Assembly (NCBI RefSeq): GCF_023078275.1
Contig: NC_062979.1
Coordinates: forward strand, 14,985,848-15,049,847
DNA from: Leguminivora glycinivorella
Lineage: Eukaryota > Arthropoda > Insecta > Lepidoptera > Tortricidae
Reading direction: 5' to 3'
DNA length: 64,000 nucleotides
Position numbers and translations under genes: made by a program. Below the pieces are notes generated by a model that did no database searches, was not told the DNA's origin, and worked only from the letters and a program-made list of their open reading frames with translations. Shown here in pieces: positions 25,601-32,415 of this stretch (the stretch's first letter is position 1; each line of letters opens with the position of its first letter).

Positions 25601-28128
25601 CAGATTTGGCGGCATTGTGACTACTGATAGTAGATGATTGATTTGATGTTTGTATTTATTCTTAATTCATAATTGACACTAATCGATGCAAAAAACAAAT
25701 GTTACCGAAAGCAGTGGTTTATTTATATGATAAACCCCTATAACGGAGCTCGTGGACCATAGACTGGTCCACAATCATCAAAATACATCCTATATACCAA
25801 TATTACCAATGACGCTGTTAATTATAATAGTTTATGCTATTTCCCCCCTAGAATTTGCCCAACTGTTGCCACGTGTTTAGGTCTCTCAGGATGAAAATGG
25901 AAAACTTAGGGATCATCCATAAATTACGTCACACTAAAAATCGAGATTTTTGACCCCTCCCCCCTTCCCTGTCACAGCTGGTCACATTTGTTAGACTCCC
26001 CCCTCCCTAGTGTGACGTCACATATTTTGCAAATTTACACGTAGAAATTATTGAATGAAAACAGCGGGTAGAAATCAATCTTATTTCCATTTATGTACTT
26101 AGATTATTCTTCACTCCACCAACAGGTAAAGGCTCTCTTGATACTTCAAAAATGAATGACAAAGTTTCATTTTATCTACAAGAGTGCAAAGTAATTTCAT
26201 AGAAATTTTAACTTGATGTCCACAACTAGCTGTGGCTGGTAGAATAAACGTTTAAATGATGATTTTGACTCTTAAATGTAAAAAAAAAATGAATCAAACT
26301 ACATTGTTTGATGTTTTGCAGTTAATATTTTCCACGTGTTGGTGTGTGAGTGACAAATTTATTTAACCTACGTGCCTTGAAACCCCTGCAACGCTCAAGA
26401 TTCCACATTCTGAATCGGTCGACAAAACAATTGGTATCTTATATTTATAACCAGATGCAAAGTCGAGAATAGGTGATATTCTAGGCCATTTACAACATTT
26501 TTAGCTATACATGCCTTAGACAAATTTTAGTTCTTTTTTCGACCTAAGTAATTGCTCAAATAATTTTTTTATGTTATTCAATTTTCAAATTGCTGTAGTT
26601 TAATTTTCTTTAGACACAGATATGTTTAATTTATTTTATGGTATACGATAGACATTTTACATACATACATACATACAATCACGCCTGTATCCCATAAAGG
26701 GGTAGGCAGAGCACATGAACTACTCACGTTTCAGTGCCACTCTTGGCAAAAAGGGGTTGAAAGAAAACGAAAATTGTGACATTGCAGTGACAGGTTGCCA
26801 GCCTCTCGCCTACGCCACAATTTAACCCATATCCCACAGTCGCCTTCTACGACACCCACGGGAAGAAAGGGGGTGGTGAAATTCTTAACCCGTCACCACA
26901 CGGGGTCAGTTGAAATTTTACGATAAATTACATCATACCTATTTTACAATACGAAATAAAACCAAAACAACTATCTACAGTAACAAGAGTACGCTTATCG
27001 ATTTAGTCTGAAATTTTGGAGTTTTCACTGAGAAGTTAAAAAAAACTCTAAAAACGACGAATCAAATTTTGTCCAAGACATAAGCCTAGACTATCACCTA
27101 CTTTTGGCTTTTCATCCGGTTACCGAACATTCTGTATTTGTATATATATATATATATATATGTTTATGAGGTTTTCATAAAGAAAGTTTATAGTTCGTGT
27201 TTTAACCCTTAGATTATGATAGATTTTGAAATGTGACGTCACGAAATTTAGGACCCCTCTGTCCCCCTTGTCACACATTGTCACACTTCGTCGACCCCCT
27301 CCCTCCCCCTTAACGTGTGACGTAATTTATGGATGATCCCCTAGTGTAATTACACTACTTACTTTTATATTTCGACTATATTAATGCCACTAGTCAGTAG
27401 TAGAGATGATGTGCGAGTGCCTAAAACTAAATTCCTATTTAAGTTGACGCGCGCAGGAGGGCAGGCGGATTTGCCTCTATACTTTTGACAGGCGCTACAT
27501 ACTTCAACGGCACGGCTGGGCTCACAACTTTAAATTGCGTCATAACTTTTTTCTGGTACGCCAAAAAAATTTGAAAAAAATATATTGACAGGTACCAAAT
27601 AGGTAGTAAATATTGGCTAAGATATCAATTAGTAGTGTTGTCTAGAACTATGTAAACCAAAAATGATCCAGACATCCTGACGTCAGAATGTCTGGCCACC
27701 TAATTCGCTCGATTTTTCGATATCAGTGGAGGTACCAAATATATGTACTCAGGTACCAAATAGTATCAAATAGGTACTAAATTTTAGTATGTACTAAACA
27801 TCAAATATCTGTAGTGGTCCAGGGGTCCTGACGCTCACTGACATCTGCTGAATTCGTGAGATTTGCTTGGCGCTACACTGTGCACGTGGGGTGCGCGCAA
27901 CTCATAATTATCATATCTACTTAATTTGTTGCTACTTAAGTGGCAGTTGCTAGTTAAGCGGTGCGAAAGTTAATTGTTATCATATCAATTATTTTTGTTA
28001 ATTAGCGGTTATTCAATAACGATTTGTTTTGGTTTCAGTTTGACCTTATGCTGTCAGAGGACGGCAGCGGGCGCGGGGCGGCACTGGTGGCGGCGGTGGC
28101 GTGCCGCGAGATCCAGAAGGCCGCGTAA
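1692..28128 (+). CDS. Hex-A: Hexokinase, nine coding exons, with alternative exon 5
   Basis: Hexokinase phosphorylates glucose to glucose-6-phosphate with ATP, the first step of glycolysis, in the cytosol. Coding exons: 1692-1721, 2617-2779, 2856-3037, 3124-3297, then either 3584-3683 or 4253-4352, then 7603-7792, 7872-8077, 10388-10614, 28039-28128 (TAA). All junctions are AG/GT and keep frame, giving 453 aa, normal for an insect hexokinase. Visible motifs: phosphate loop LDLGGTNFRV (about 72-81), sugar-binding FTFSFP (138-143) and TKGF (158-161), catalytic Asp195 in ILND, and nucleotide-site IDGSVYRFHP in exon 8. Exon 1 gives only ten residues; its start is chosen for its good context and clean donor. 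An in-frame ATG at 2557 upstream of exon 2 would bypass exon 1 but lies before a good acceptor. The last intron (10615-28038) is 17.4 kb and full of transposons. Exons 8 and 9 are far richer in G+C than exons 2-7. The gene symbol assumes orthology with the fly gene. Confidence 0.93.
3584..3683 (+). CDS. Hexokinase alternative exon 5a
   Basis: This 100-nt exon has a good acceptor (TTTTACAG) and donor (GTGAGT). It encodes residues 184-216 with the first base of codon 217, including ILNDATGTLLSCA with the catalytic Asp. It has the same length and phases as exon 5b at 4253-4352; about 20 of 34 residues agree (the last completed from exon 6). Using both exons, or neither, would break the frame, so they must be used one at a time. 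Exon 5a is the more divergent copy at the front, reading LSLSVMG where 5b reads VQIDICA. Confidence 0.85.
4253..4352 (+). CDS. Hexokinase alternative exon 5b
   Basis: Second version of exon 5: 100 nt, acceptor CTTGTAG, donor GTAGGT. It encodes ILNDTTGTLMSCA with the catalytic Asp, then WKNHNCKIGLIVG. By my knowledge of the family this version is the closer one to ordinary insect hexokinases, so it is probably the ancestral or main form and 5a the derived duplicate. Confidence 0.87.
4613..7197. mobile_element. Foldback DNA element with ~0.8-kb inverted arms
   Basis: The ends read GGGACGCTATTGC at the left and its reverse complement at the right. The left arm (4613 to about 5421) matches the reverse complement of the right arm (about 6376-7197) over roughly 0.8 kb with scattered differences and small indels. 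The roughly 950-bp centre shows no meaningful reading frame. This is a non-autonomous DNA transposon of the long-inverted-repeat type. I could not settle a target-site duplication. It lies in the hexokinase intron between exon 5b and exon 6, where a transcript could fold into a very long hairpin. Confidence 0.85.
9711..10130. repeat. Dispersed repeat, copy 1
   Basis: This stretch shares long blocks with 26105-26420: both contain GAGTGCAAAGTAAT, TTTTAACTTGATGTC and GTGCCTTGAAACC in the same order and orientation. Copy 1 also holds the stretch ACCACTCGCTGCGCTCGCGG. It looks like a lepidopteran MITE-type element. It sits in the intron before hexokinase exon 8. Exact ends are uncertain. Confidence 0.6.
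11649..11696. repeat. Perfect 48-bp palindrome
   Basis: Centred between 11672 and 11673 on ACTTAAGT, the two 24-nt halves are exact reverse complements, with core AAAACGGGACTTAAGTCCCG. There is no loop, so it is a perfect cruciform or hairpin-forming site. It may be a minimal transposon relic. It lies in the last hexokinase intron. Confidence 0.85.
12059..12191. mobile_element. Short MITE, copy 1
   Basis: Ends are AAGGGCCAGTTGCATCAA and TTGATGCAACCGGCCCTAA, inverted copies of each other. The interior includes TGGAACTTCCCATACAATAA and AACGGTGACAGACGG. A second copy is at 19485-19620 in the same orientation. No coding capacity. Confidence 0.8.
12712..12796. repeat. Repeat fragment flanking the LTR element
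   Basis: AATAATTTTTAAGAAAAAAA followed by CCGCC, TTTGGGGTTCTGGTGA and TGTTGGATTA also occurs at 24583-24650, next to the 121-bp array. The CsRn1-type element sits right beside this fragment, which may explain why its left flank has no matching duplication on the right. Confidence 0.5.
12800..13130 (-). repeat. 3' LTR of the CsRn1-type element
   Basis: A 331-bp copy that I read as identical to 18691-19021. On the minus strand it begins TGTAGGGGCACGG and ends AACGTTAAA. In plus sense it contains a CAGTGACTGACTGACTG run. Confidence 0.92.
13135..13154 (-). promoter_or_regulatory. Polypurine tract of the CsRn1-type element
   Basis: On the minus strand a run of A and G (GAAAAAAAGAAAAGGGGGGA) ends four bases before the 3' LTR. 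This is the expected place and composition for the plus-strand primer of reverse transcription. Confidence 0.75.
13453..13758 (-). CDS. Small single-pass membrane protein in the LTR element (unknown)
   Basis: A 101-aa ORF between pol and the 3' LTR. Residues about 43-64 form one strong membrane segment containing GIGLIVLGIILFLAMC. A basic, cysteine-containing stretch follows (RTKCKQCARSW), which predicts the C-terminus on the cytosolic side. No signal peptide and no recognisable envelope features. Gypsy elements of this clade are usually described with gag and pol only. It could be a small accessory membrane protein, the tail of a lost envelope-like gene, or a captured host exon. I do not recognise the family. 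Confidence 0.5.
   Translation of the reverse strand: MSEHLDCVTMGLSQGKQDDSNSHSAIAIAKVENLSNQVESKLNYVGIGLIVLGIILFLAMCYIVRTKCKQCARSWVQRTVENIPPTAIKVHTVPANPQQVY
13759..14301 (-). other. Non-coding 3' region of the CsRn1-type element
   Basis: About 540 bp between pol and the small membrane ORF with no gene. It contains GC-rich short inverted motifs around 14040-14215, for example GGGGATTTCCATCCCC, so it may be a structured RNA region or a relic of coding sequence. Confidence 0.4.
14302..17621 (-). pseudogene. pol: pol of the CsRn1-type element, one frameshift near the end
   Basis: The main frame (17621-14733, 962 codons) carries protease with LVDTGADVS (about residues 73-81), reverse transcriptase with YIDDIIVAS (about 384), RNase H with LMTDASG (about 539), the integrase H-H-C-C zinc domain (about 727-767) and integrase core with HVDIVGPL, TTDQGRQF and GIVERWHR (about 792-888). 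Near 14760, at a run of five A, the frame ends early; the integrase C-terminal chromatin-type domain continues in another frame (14661-14302). A one-base indel explains this. Real translation should enter by -1 slippage from gag at 17504-17498, so the residues before that point in this frame (starting MCLGQAA) are probably never made. Confidence 0.88.
17495..18539 (-). pseudogene. gag: gag of the CsRn1-type element, broken by a frameshift
   Basis: Two frames: 18539-18114 (141 aa, capsid-like part with YPFWKDMPKQWFNQFEAI) and 18106-17495 (203 aa). A one-base shift near 18130-18140 separates them; the second frame continues the expected capsid helix region. The second part holds the Cys-His box C-x2-H-x9-C-x3-C at about residues 145-162 (LCRYHFKF to TQPC), the order typical of CsRn1-clade Gag. 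A twice-repeated proline-rich peptide (QQPSAGVAPPTAYTW and QQSAGAEPPTAFSW) follows. Gag normally coats the element RNA. Confidence 0.82.
17498..17504 (-). promoter_or_regulatory. Slippery heptamer GGGAAAC for -1 gag-pol frameshift
   Basis: In the gag frame the minus strand reads CAG GGA AAC TAG, so the heptamer G GGA AAC directly abuts the gag stop. A slip back by one base reads GGG AAA CTA and enters the pol frame, which lies -1 to gag. This is the classic X XXY YYZ form. Confidence 0.75.
18672..18689 (-). promoter_or_regulatory. tRNA-Trp primer binding site
   Basis: One base inside the 5' LTR the minus strand reads TGGTGACCCCGACGTGAT, the complement of the 3' end of eukaryotic tRNA-Trp including CCA. 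The 13-mer AGATCACGTCGGG also occurs at 18649-18661, just inside the primer site (second copy 18670-18682), as if part of the site had been duplicated. Confidence 0.8.
18691..19021 (-). repeat. 5' LTR of the CsRn1-type element
   Basis: A 331-bp copy with no difference seen from 12800-13130. It provides the promoter for the element on the minus strand. Confidence 0.92.
19485..19620. mobile_element. Short MITE, copy 2
   Basis: Starts TTAGGGCCAGTTGCATCAAC and ends AACAACCCTTA. It is the same family as 12059-12191, with an identical central block GGAACTTCCCATACAATAAA. It lies in the hexokinase last intron, to the right of the CsRn1-type element. Confidence 0.8.
19735..20606. mobile_element. Inverted-repeat element carrying a MADF exon
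   Basis: Left terminus AAGCGCGCGGTTGTTTTGTGCG (19735-19756) is inverted at the right end (20585-20606) with one mismatch. Inside both ends are many GC-rich words such as GTAGACGC, TAAACGC and GCAGCG. The interior holds the MADF-type reading frame at 20112. PIF/Harbinger transposons encode a transposase plus a Myb/MADF-type DNA-binding protein, so this may be a deletion derivative of one. The exact ends and the target duplication are unsettled. Confidence 0.55.
20112..20321 (+). pseudogene. N-terminal piece of a MADF-domain protein
   Basis: A 69-aa frame starting MANLKKRK. Residues about 16-57 match the first half of a MADF domain (DNA-binding, Myb-like): YELLIDLIRDRPVFYDL, then YKN, R and WMEIGEIIGKSG. 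The match stops at KSGG, where a weak donor (GTGGGT) could begin an intron; the second half of the domain is not found nearby. Probably an orphan first exon from a transposon-borne or host MADF gene. Confidence 0.6.
20645..20922 (+). repeat. SINE-like repeat ending in (ATGT)n, copy 1
   Basis: Contains CCCCGTGTGGTGACGGGTTA, GGCGTAGGCGAGAGGCTGGC and TTTTTGCCAAGAGTGGCACT, and ends in TATGTATGTATGTA. An inverted copy is at 26658-26943. This unit is very common in moth and butterfly genomes. The microsatellite tail points to spread by target-primed reverse transcription. Confidence 0.75.
22086..22150 (+). repeat. tRNA-like SINE head, unit 1
   Basis: CTATGGCGCAGTGGTAAATC resembles a tRNA A box; GAGTTCCAATTTC stands where a B box would be but is degenerate. 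A T-rich tail follows. It is not a functional tRNA gene: no clean cloverleaf forms. Confidence 0.45.
22921..23335. repeat. 120-bp tandem repeat
   Basis: Units begin at 22941, 23061 and 23181 (period 120) with ACTACATGATG-like starts, GTTTTTGGGTTT and AAGGTCTGATGATGGAGC. The third unit is interrupted by an inverted piece of the same repeat (about 23190-23230), then a fourth partial unit follows. Because 120 is a multiple of three, a repetitive open frame appears on the minus strand; I consider it non-coding. Confidence 0.85.
23336..24582. repeat. ~100-bp tandem array with GC hairpins and TTAGGG words
   Basis: About twelve units of 98-103 bp (a few shortened) marked by GATCAA(A/C)GTAGTATTT at 23364, 23444, 23544, 23646, 23746, 23838, 23941, 24041, 24143, 24246, 24344 and 24447. 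Each carries GGGTTAGGGTTTT, then GTGACCCTTAA, then a G-rich and hairpin block such as GGGGGGCGAAGCCCCCCG. Two sub-types alternate (AAATATGTCGGG with AAATACAGG, and AAATAAGTTGGG with AAAAACGAGG). Confidence 0.88.
24655..25170. repeat. 121-bp tandem repeat
   Basis: CCACTGCACCAAATGTC recurs at 24688, 24809, 24930 and 25051, an exact period of 121. Each unit contains GTTCTGGACGTAAG, CATGCTGTTC and AAAATACCAAAGTCACTAT. The last unit decays into CAGGATCCCATCATCAGAAC and a tail with AAAATCGGTCCAGTAACGAC (about 25243), wording often seen at repeat ends in moths. Since 121 is not a multiple of three, successive units are read in different frames, so coding is unlikely. Confidence 0.85.
25361..25540. 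repeat. Two detached units of the ~100-bp array
   Basis: AAGTTGGGTTAGGGTTTTCC and AAGTTAGGTTAGGGTTTTCT, each followed by a G-rich block, match the array at 23336-24582. The 121-bp array and its tail lie between, so they probably entered the older array. Confidence 0.75.
26105..26420. repeat. Dispersed repeat, copy 2
   Basis: Same family and orientation as 9711-10130, shortened at the right; shares AAGAGTGCAAAGTAATT-type and GTGCCTTGAAACCC-type blocks. Confidence 0.6.
26658..26943 (-). repeat. SINE-like repeat, copy 2 (inverted)
   Basis: Reverse complement of the unit at 20645-20922, starting with (CATA)n at 26661 and ending in CGTAAAATTTCAACTGACCC read on the minus strand. Differences are scattered, so it is an independent insertion. 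Confidence 0.75.
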
Positions 28129-31100
28129 GCCGCTGACCCTCTCCGTCCCACTGTACCTTCACCACCGGCGTGGCTGGGATCTCACGTTTCCTAGGTTAGG
28201 CCGTAGCTCGAGTGAGGCTTTCCCAAAGATGTTGGCCTTTTTAACAGTAGTGACCAAAGTATTTATTTCGATCAGATGGAAACAGTCCGGACTAGATGCT
28301 GGACATCTTAGTTTTTTTGTGGGACGGAAGTAACGATCCTAAATCAGCTTTATACTCCCATACGTTCGGGTTACATAATTAGGATAATATATAGAGTATA
28401 GCCTTAAAGTAGCGCACCAAAGACGCGACTGCGCTTGTCCGGTCTGGCGACGTTTAGATAGATATAATACATGTTATTGGTCTCAAATATATTATATCTT
28501 AGGAAATCGCCTCTAGCGGTCCGAGCATTTTAATGTAAGCACATGTATAATGTATATGGGCCAGTAGATGAAAGATCGCTTCCGAAGATATTCTGGGAAG
28601 TCATCAGCTTGTGTGTACTACTATATTCGTATGTCCTAAAAGTACTTTTTAGATGGACACTAAGATCCTAACTTAAAAAGTTTTATATCGATGTTGAAAA
28701 GATTTTATTGTACTTATATTTGTAATTAGTCTAGTCACAAACCAGGATTAAGTTATCTGTTGTTAAATCTTCCTCAGTCTTATTTTTTTTTTTCCTTTCA
28801 CCATTTACTTCATTGAGGTTAAGTATTTGTAAAAGACTGAACACTCCATCTGCTTGTCCTGGTTTTACATTTGATCTTAGTGTCGGTCTGCATCATGCTC
28901 TGCTCTGCGTTCCCAAATTGCAGTTCTATAGCCAGAAATACAGAGACCTGGCCCCTGGCCCAATCATCAGCGATGTGTTTCCTTTTATTAGCAATAAGTA
29001 GATAAAAAATGTACTTTAACGGAGAGAAAGCTCTTGTATTTTATAATGCTGTTCAAGTTTGAGTAAGAAAATATTGTTAAATATATTAGTCTTATACACA
29101 ACATCACATACGAAAAGCAAACTATCTGTTGATACCATTATTTATTTAAGTATTTTTATACAAAACAAACGAATATTTAGCACAAGCTACCCTAAGTCCA
29201 AGACTTAAGCATTGTGATGCCATAAGAAATTATTTAGAAGAGTTTTATAGATAACATTGTATGTAACATTACACGAGAATCTCAGTTACGTCTCTGCGGA
29301 TATTGTAAGTGTAGTGTGCCATTGTTTTGATCATTCCATGTATAGGAGACCACCAGCAATCACTTTCATTTGTATACCGTCTGGCATCCACATAGGTAGG
29401 TTCTAAGTATATCACAACACAAGGTAGTTTGCAATTTTATTTGTTTATTAATCAGTAAATTATTGATTTAAAATTCAGGAGATTTTATAAAATGATCCTT
29501 TATCCCAGGTAGAAAAAACTGCATTAATATAACTTTAGTTTATTGATATTTAACTGTGATAGAGCTAGACATTATGTTATAAAGATATAAAGATTTTTGT
29601 TAGACTTTGTTATCTAAAACGTCTTAATTTTTGGTGATATGTTTGACATAGTTACTTAATAAATAATATCTACAAACACATTGACATAGCATAGTTAAAA
29701 GATTATAAATGTCAAAATTGAGTCAGTTTTGTTTTTATATAAATTTGGTAAATATTTACTTAATTTCTCACGATCACGTAAGCCCTCTTAATCCATAATC
29801 ATCATTAGTAGTTCCTTAGTTTTCAATAGGTGCATTTTTAAGTACGTATGCGTATTGTCAGTATAAATTTGTTGCATGCTAATATGTAAAACAGTTCTTA
29901 TTTTAAATTATTTAGAATTAAGTTCTACCTACTCTTTTTTAAGATATTTAGTATCTATGCAGCGCATGATAAATACATAAAGAGTAAAAGTCTGCTACTT
30001 ATTTAGCAGACTAAAAATGATAAATACTAAGTTCAAACGAGTGAAATTCCTGCACTCTTTAAATTGCTAAGTTGTAAAATTAATCATGTATATGATTTGC
30101 TCAAAGCTCAAGCAAGAAAACGGTTTTAAGTTTTTAAATTCTTATTTACACCTTAAAAATGAATGTATGAACCCTAGAAATGCACAAATAACCCGGTGTA
30201 ATCTTATACATTCGATTCATCTGAATCATGACTAATTGAGCAGTATTGTGTATATTTTAATGAGTTATATCGCTACATAAGTGTACCCCGCGTTTTTGAA
30301 GGCGAGAATGTCTTACCAAAAAATACATAAAAACTTTAACAGTTTTTATATAATATTTTGTAATAAATACACGAATTCATTCCCGCACAAAGACCCCGGT
30401 ACATAGTATGTAGGTATACCTGCCTACTACATTCAATAGTCGTCAAGATAGCATTGGTAGTTGAGGTGCTCACAAATATCAGAAGATCAGAGCAATCTGA
30501 AAACGCCTTGACGTAATATGTGTACTCCGATGTTTGGGAGCACTTGGCCGCATCAATATCTAAAGGCGACTGAAGTGGTACATAAGTGTCCGCGTGAAAC
30601 GGCTAGTTCTACATTCCATAGGGCTTTTAATGCTCCTAGGTTCAGTATAGTCGTATGAATTCATTAAAAATCTAACCCAAACAGCAGAAATGTACACACA
30701 TATCACATCAGTTATTAAGAGACAATAATCATGATCAGTTGTATGTAAATAGGTTTAGGTTTTTGTTAGTATGGCCTGGCGCCCGATTTGGTTATTGCTT
30801 CATTACATTATGTAAATTATAAATATGAATAGATATCTATGTATTAATAAATATCATGAATTAATTTATGTGAAAGAGATAATGAATGTAGATAGCTCTT
30901 TTTTTTGTGTGAGAGCTGTGAGCAATGTTACTTATTTCAAGAATAAATTTATATAAATTTACTGCTTCTTTGATTTATTTTATTCCCGCCACTCTGAGTA
31001 CCTAATAAACGGACACAATTACCGACTGTTCACCATTAAAGTTTAGGTTATTCAACAAGTTTGGTGGTGGTTTCACACCAATATTTTTTGTTGGCCATAA

Positions 31101-31284
31101 TCTTGGTTTGGTACCACTTTAGAAGGTGGGAAATTTCCCAGTACCTAACAATGGTAACAACTAAACAACTACTGGGAATAACCCTAAAATCCAATCTTTA
31201 ACAATGCATAACATAGGTAGTACATACATTATTGTAAATTTTATAATTTAGCATAATAACGAATCTCCCGCAATTTTCACCGGC
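28129..31284. other. 3' region of hexokinase, no further gene seen
   Basis: About 3.1 kb of AT-rich sequence. Its first part is probably hexokinase 3' untranslated region. Several possible poly(A) signals exist (AATAAA at 29658 and 30942), none decisive. Around 31020-31190 there is a MITE-like end (AACAACTACTGGGAATAACC), related to one near 19188-19275. Confidence 0.5.
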
Positions 31285-31381
31285 CCCTCTAGCATAACCT
31301 GCCTTGTCACGCGCGAGTCCATACTTGAAGTCGCGTGTGAAGTATGGACTCGCGCGCGACAAGGCAGGTTGTGCTAGAGGG
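31285..31381. mobile_element. 97-bp hairpin MITE
   Basis: Two 42-nt arms (31285-31326 and 31340-31381) are inverted copies with two differences, around a 13-nt loop. Arms contain ACCTGCCTTGTC and GCGCGAGTCCATACTT. Purely non-coding. Confidence 0.8.
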
Positions 31382-31563
31382 TCAGAGCTCGTTTCGCCAT
31401 AGACCAGCGGAATCTAAATTACCGACAAGGTCGCACGAGTAAGACCACTAATAACATAGCGTAGGATGCGTAGTTATGTTATAAGCAGGTACCTACTACC
31501 TACCTACGGGCTACGGATAATTTAATTACATGCTGTATTGTATATATGGTTGGATGTAGGTAT

Positions 31564-32395
31564 TGTCGCCCCCTTTATACCCGACGTTGTGTAACACACA
31601 TGCCTGAATCCGACTTGGGTATGGATCCGCGTGGGCAACAAGGGTTCATCATATCAGTAATACATATAACGCCATGCTACATGAGAGTAGGAGAAGGGGT
31701 CGCTTTCGACCACACTGTTATATGTATATTTACTCCAGAGTTGGCATCGCACGTCTGTTAATGAGAGTCAAGTCTACTGGCCTATCCAGAGTGACTCTCC
31801 CTGTACGATCGGTTCGCCTCCAGACTAAGTACTAGCTGAACATATAGTACTCTGGTGTCCTACACACCACCTGGACGTGGGGGCGCTGCCCCCACGGGGT
31901 CCTCCATAAGCCTGCCCCCACTAGACCCGACCCTTACTCCAACTCATAACCGACCGTACTACATGCTTTGCCTGTGTGCTTCCGGTACACACTCCGGGGA
32001 GCCCTACGCTCCCCAGTCCAATGTCCTTGTATTATTTGTCTAGGTAGACACCTCAGGACTACGACTTAGTGAAACTACGTTAACCAAAGGCCGTTGGCTA
32101 ACCCTTTGTTCCACTCCCATGTAGCTAGTATTGTCGATTATACAAGTATAAATATGTGTGTAAACACTCACCAGGGCAGGCTCCTGTAACGGCGTGGAGG
32201 CGCTACATGTACTCCTCATTTCATACACCCCGCGCCGTCTCACGCCACGTGCACGTACCTTGCGTTTCTTCCAATGGCGCCAATGTGCTTCCGTCCCGCC
32301 ATTGGAGCTGTCATTCGAGCTGTCCGTGTTGCCACATGACAAAGTAGTAACCTATTCAATACCACTTACCAATTTACATCGCGCTCGGCGCGACA
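31564..32395 (-). repeat. 3' LTR of BEL element A
   Basis: 832 bp. It ends 20 bp from the gag-pol stop. No long purine run precedes it on the minus strand, only GAGAG, so the polypurine tract is poor. Confidence 0.93.
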
Positions 32396-32415
32396 CTCTC
32401 GACAGCGAAAAAAGG

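Larger units (their letters stand above)
25909..27346. repeat. Paired C-rich repeats with inverted outer ends
   Basis: The left outer end GGGATCATCCATAAATTACG and the right outer end are inverted copies. Next to each lies a C-rich block (CCCCTCCCCCCTTCCCTGTC and the like, with TGTGACGTCAC) that runs in the same direction in both. This looks like two overlapping copies or halves of one short MITE, separated by a 1.2-kb insert including the SINE-like unit at 26658. Confidence 0.55.
21531..27816. mobile_element. 6.3-kb region bounded by 192-bp inverted repeats starting CACTA
   Basis: 21531-21722 and 27625-27816 are inverted copies over about 192 bp with few differences. The outer ends read CACTACAGATATTTGATG. 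Each arm carries an internal near-palindrome around CTGACGTCAG. The flanking dinucleotide is GT on both sides. CACTA termini and a 2-3 bp duplication would fit the CMC/EnSpm superfamily. No transposase is visible; the interior is tandem arrays, a SINE-like unit, a tRNA-like unit and C-rich repeats. It may be a giant non-autonomous element or two separate arms around unrelated repeats. Confidence 0.6.

Noticed and set aside
27141..27160. (TA)n run as a regulatory site
   Set aside because: A simple microsatellite in an intron filled with transposons.
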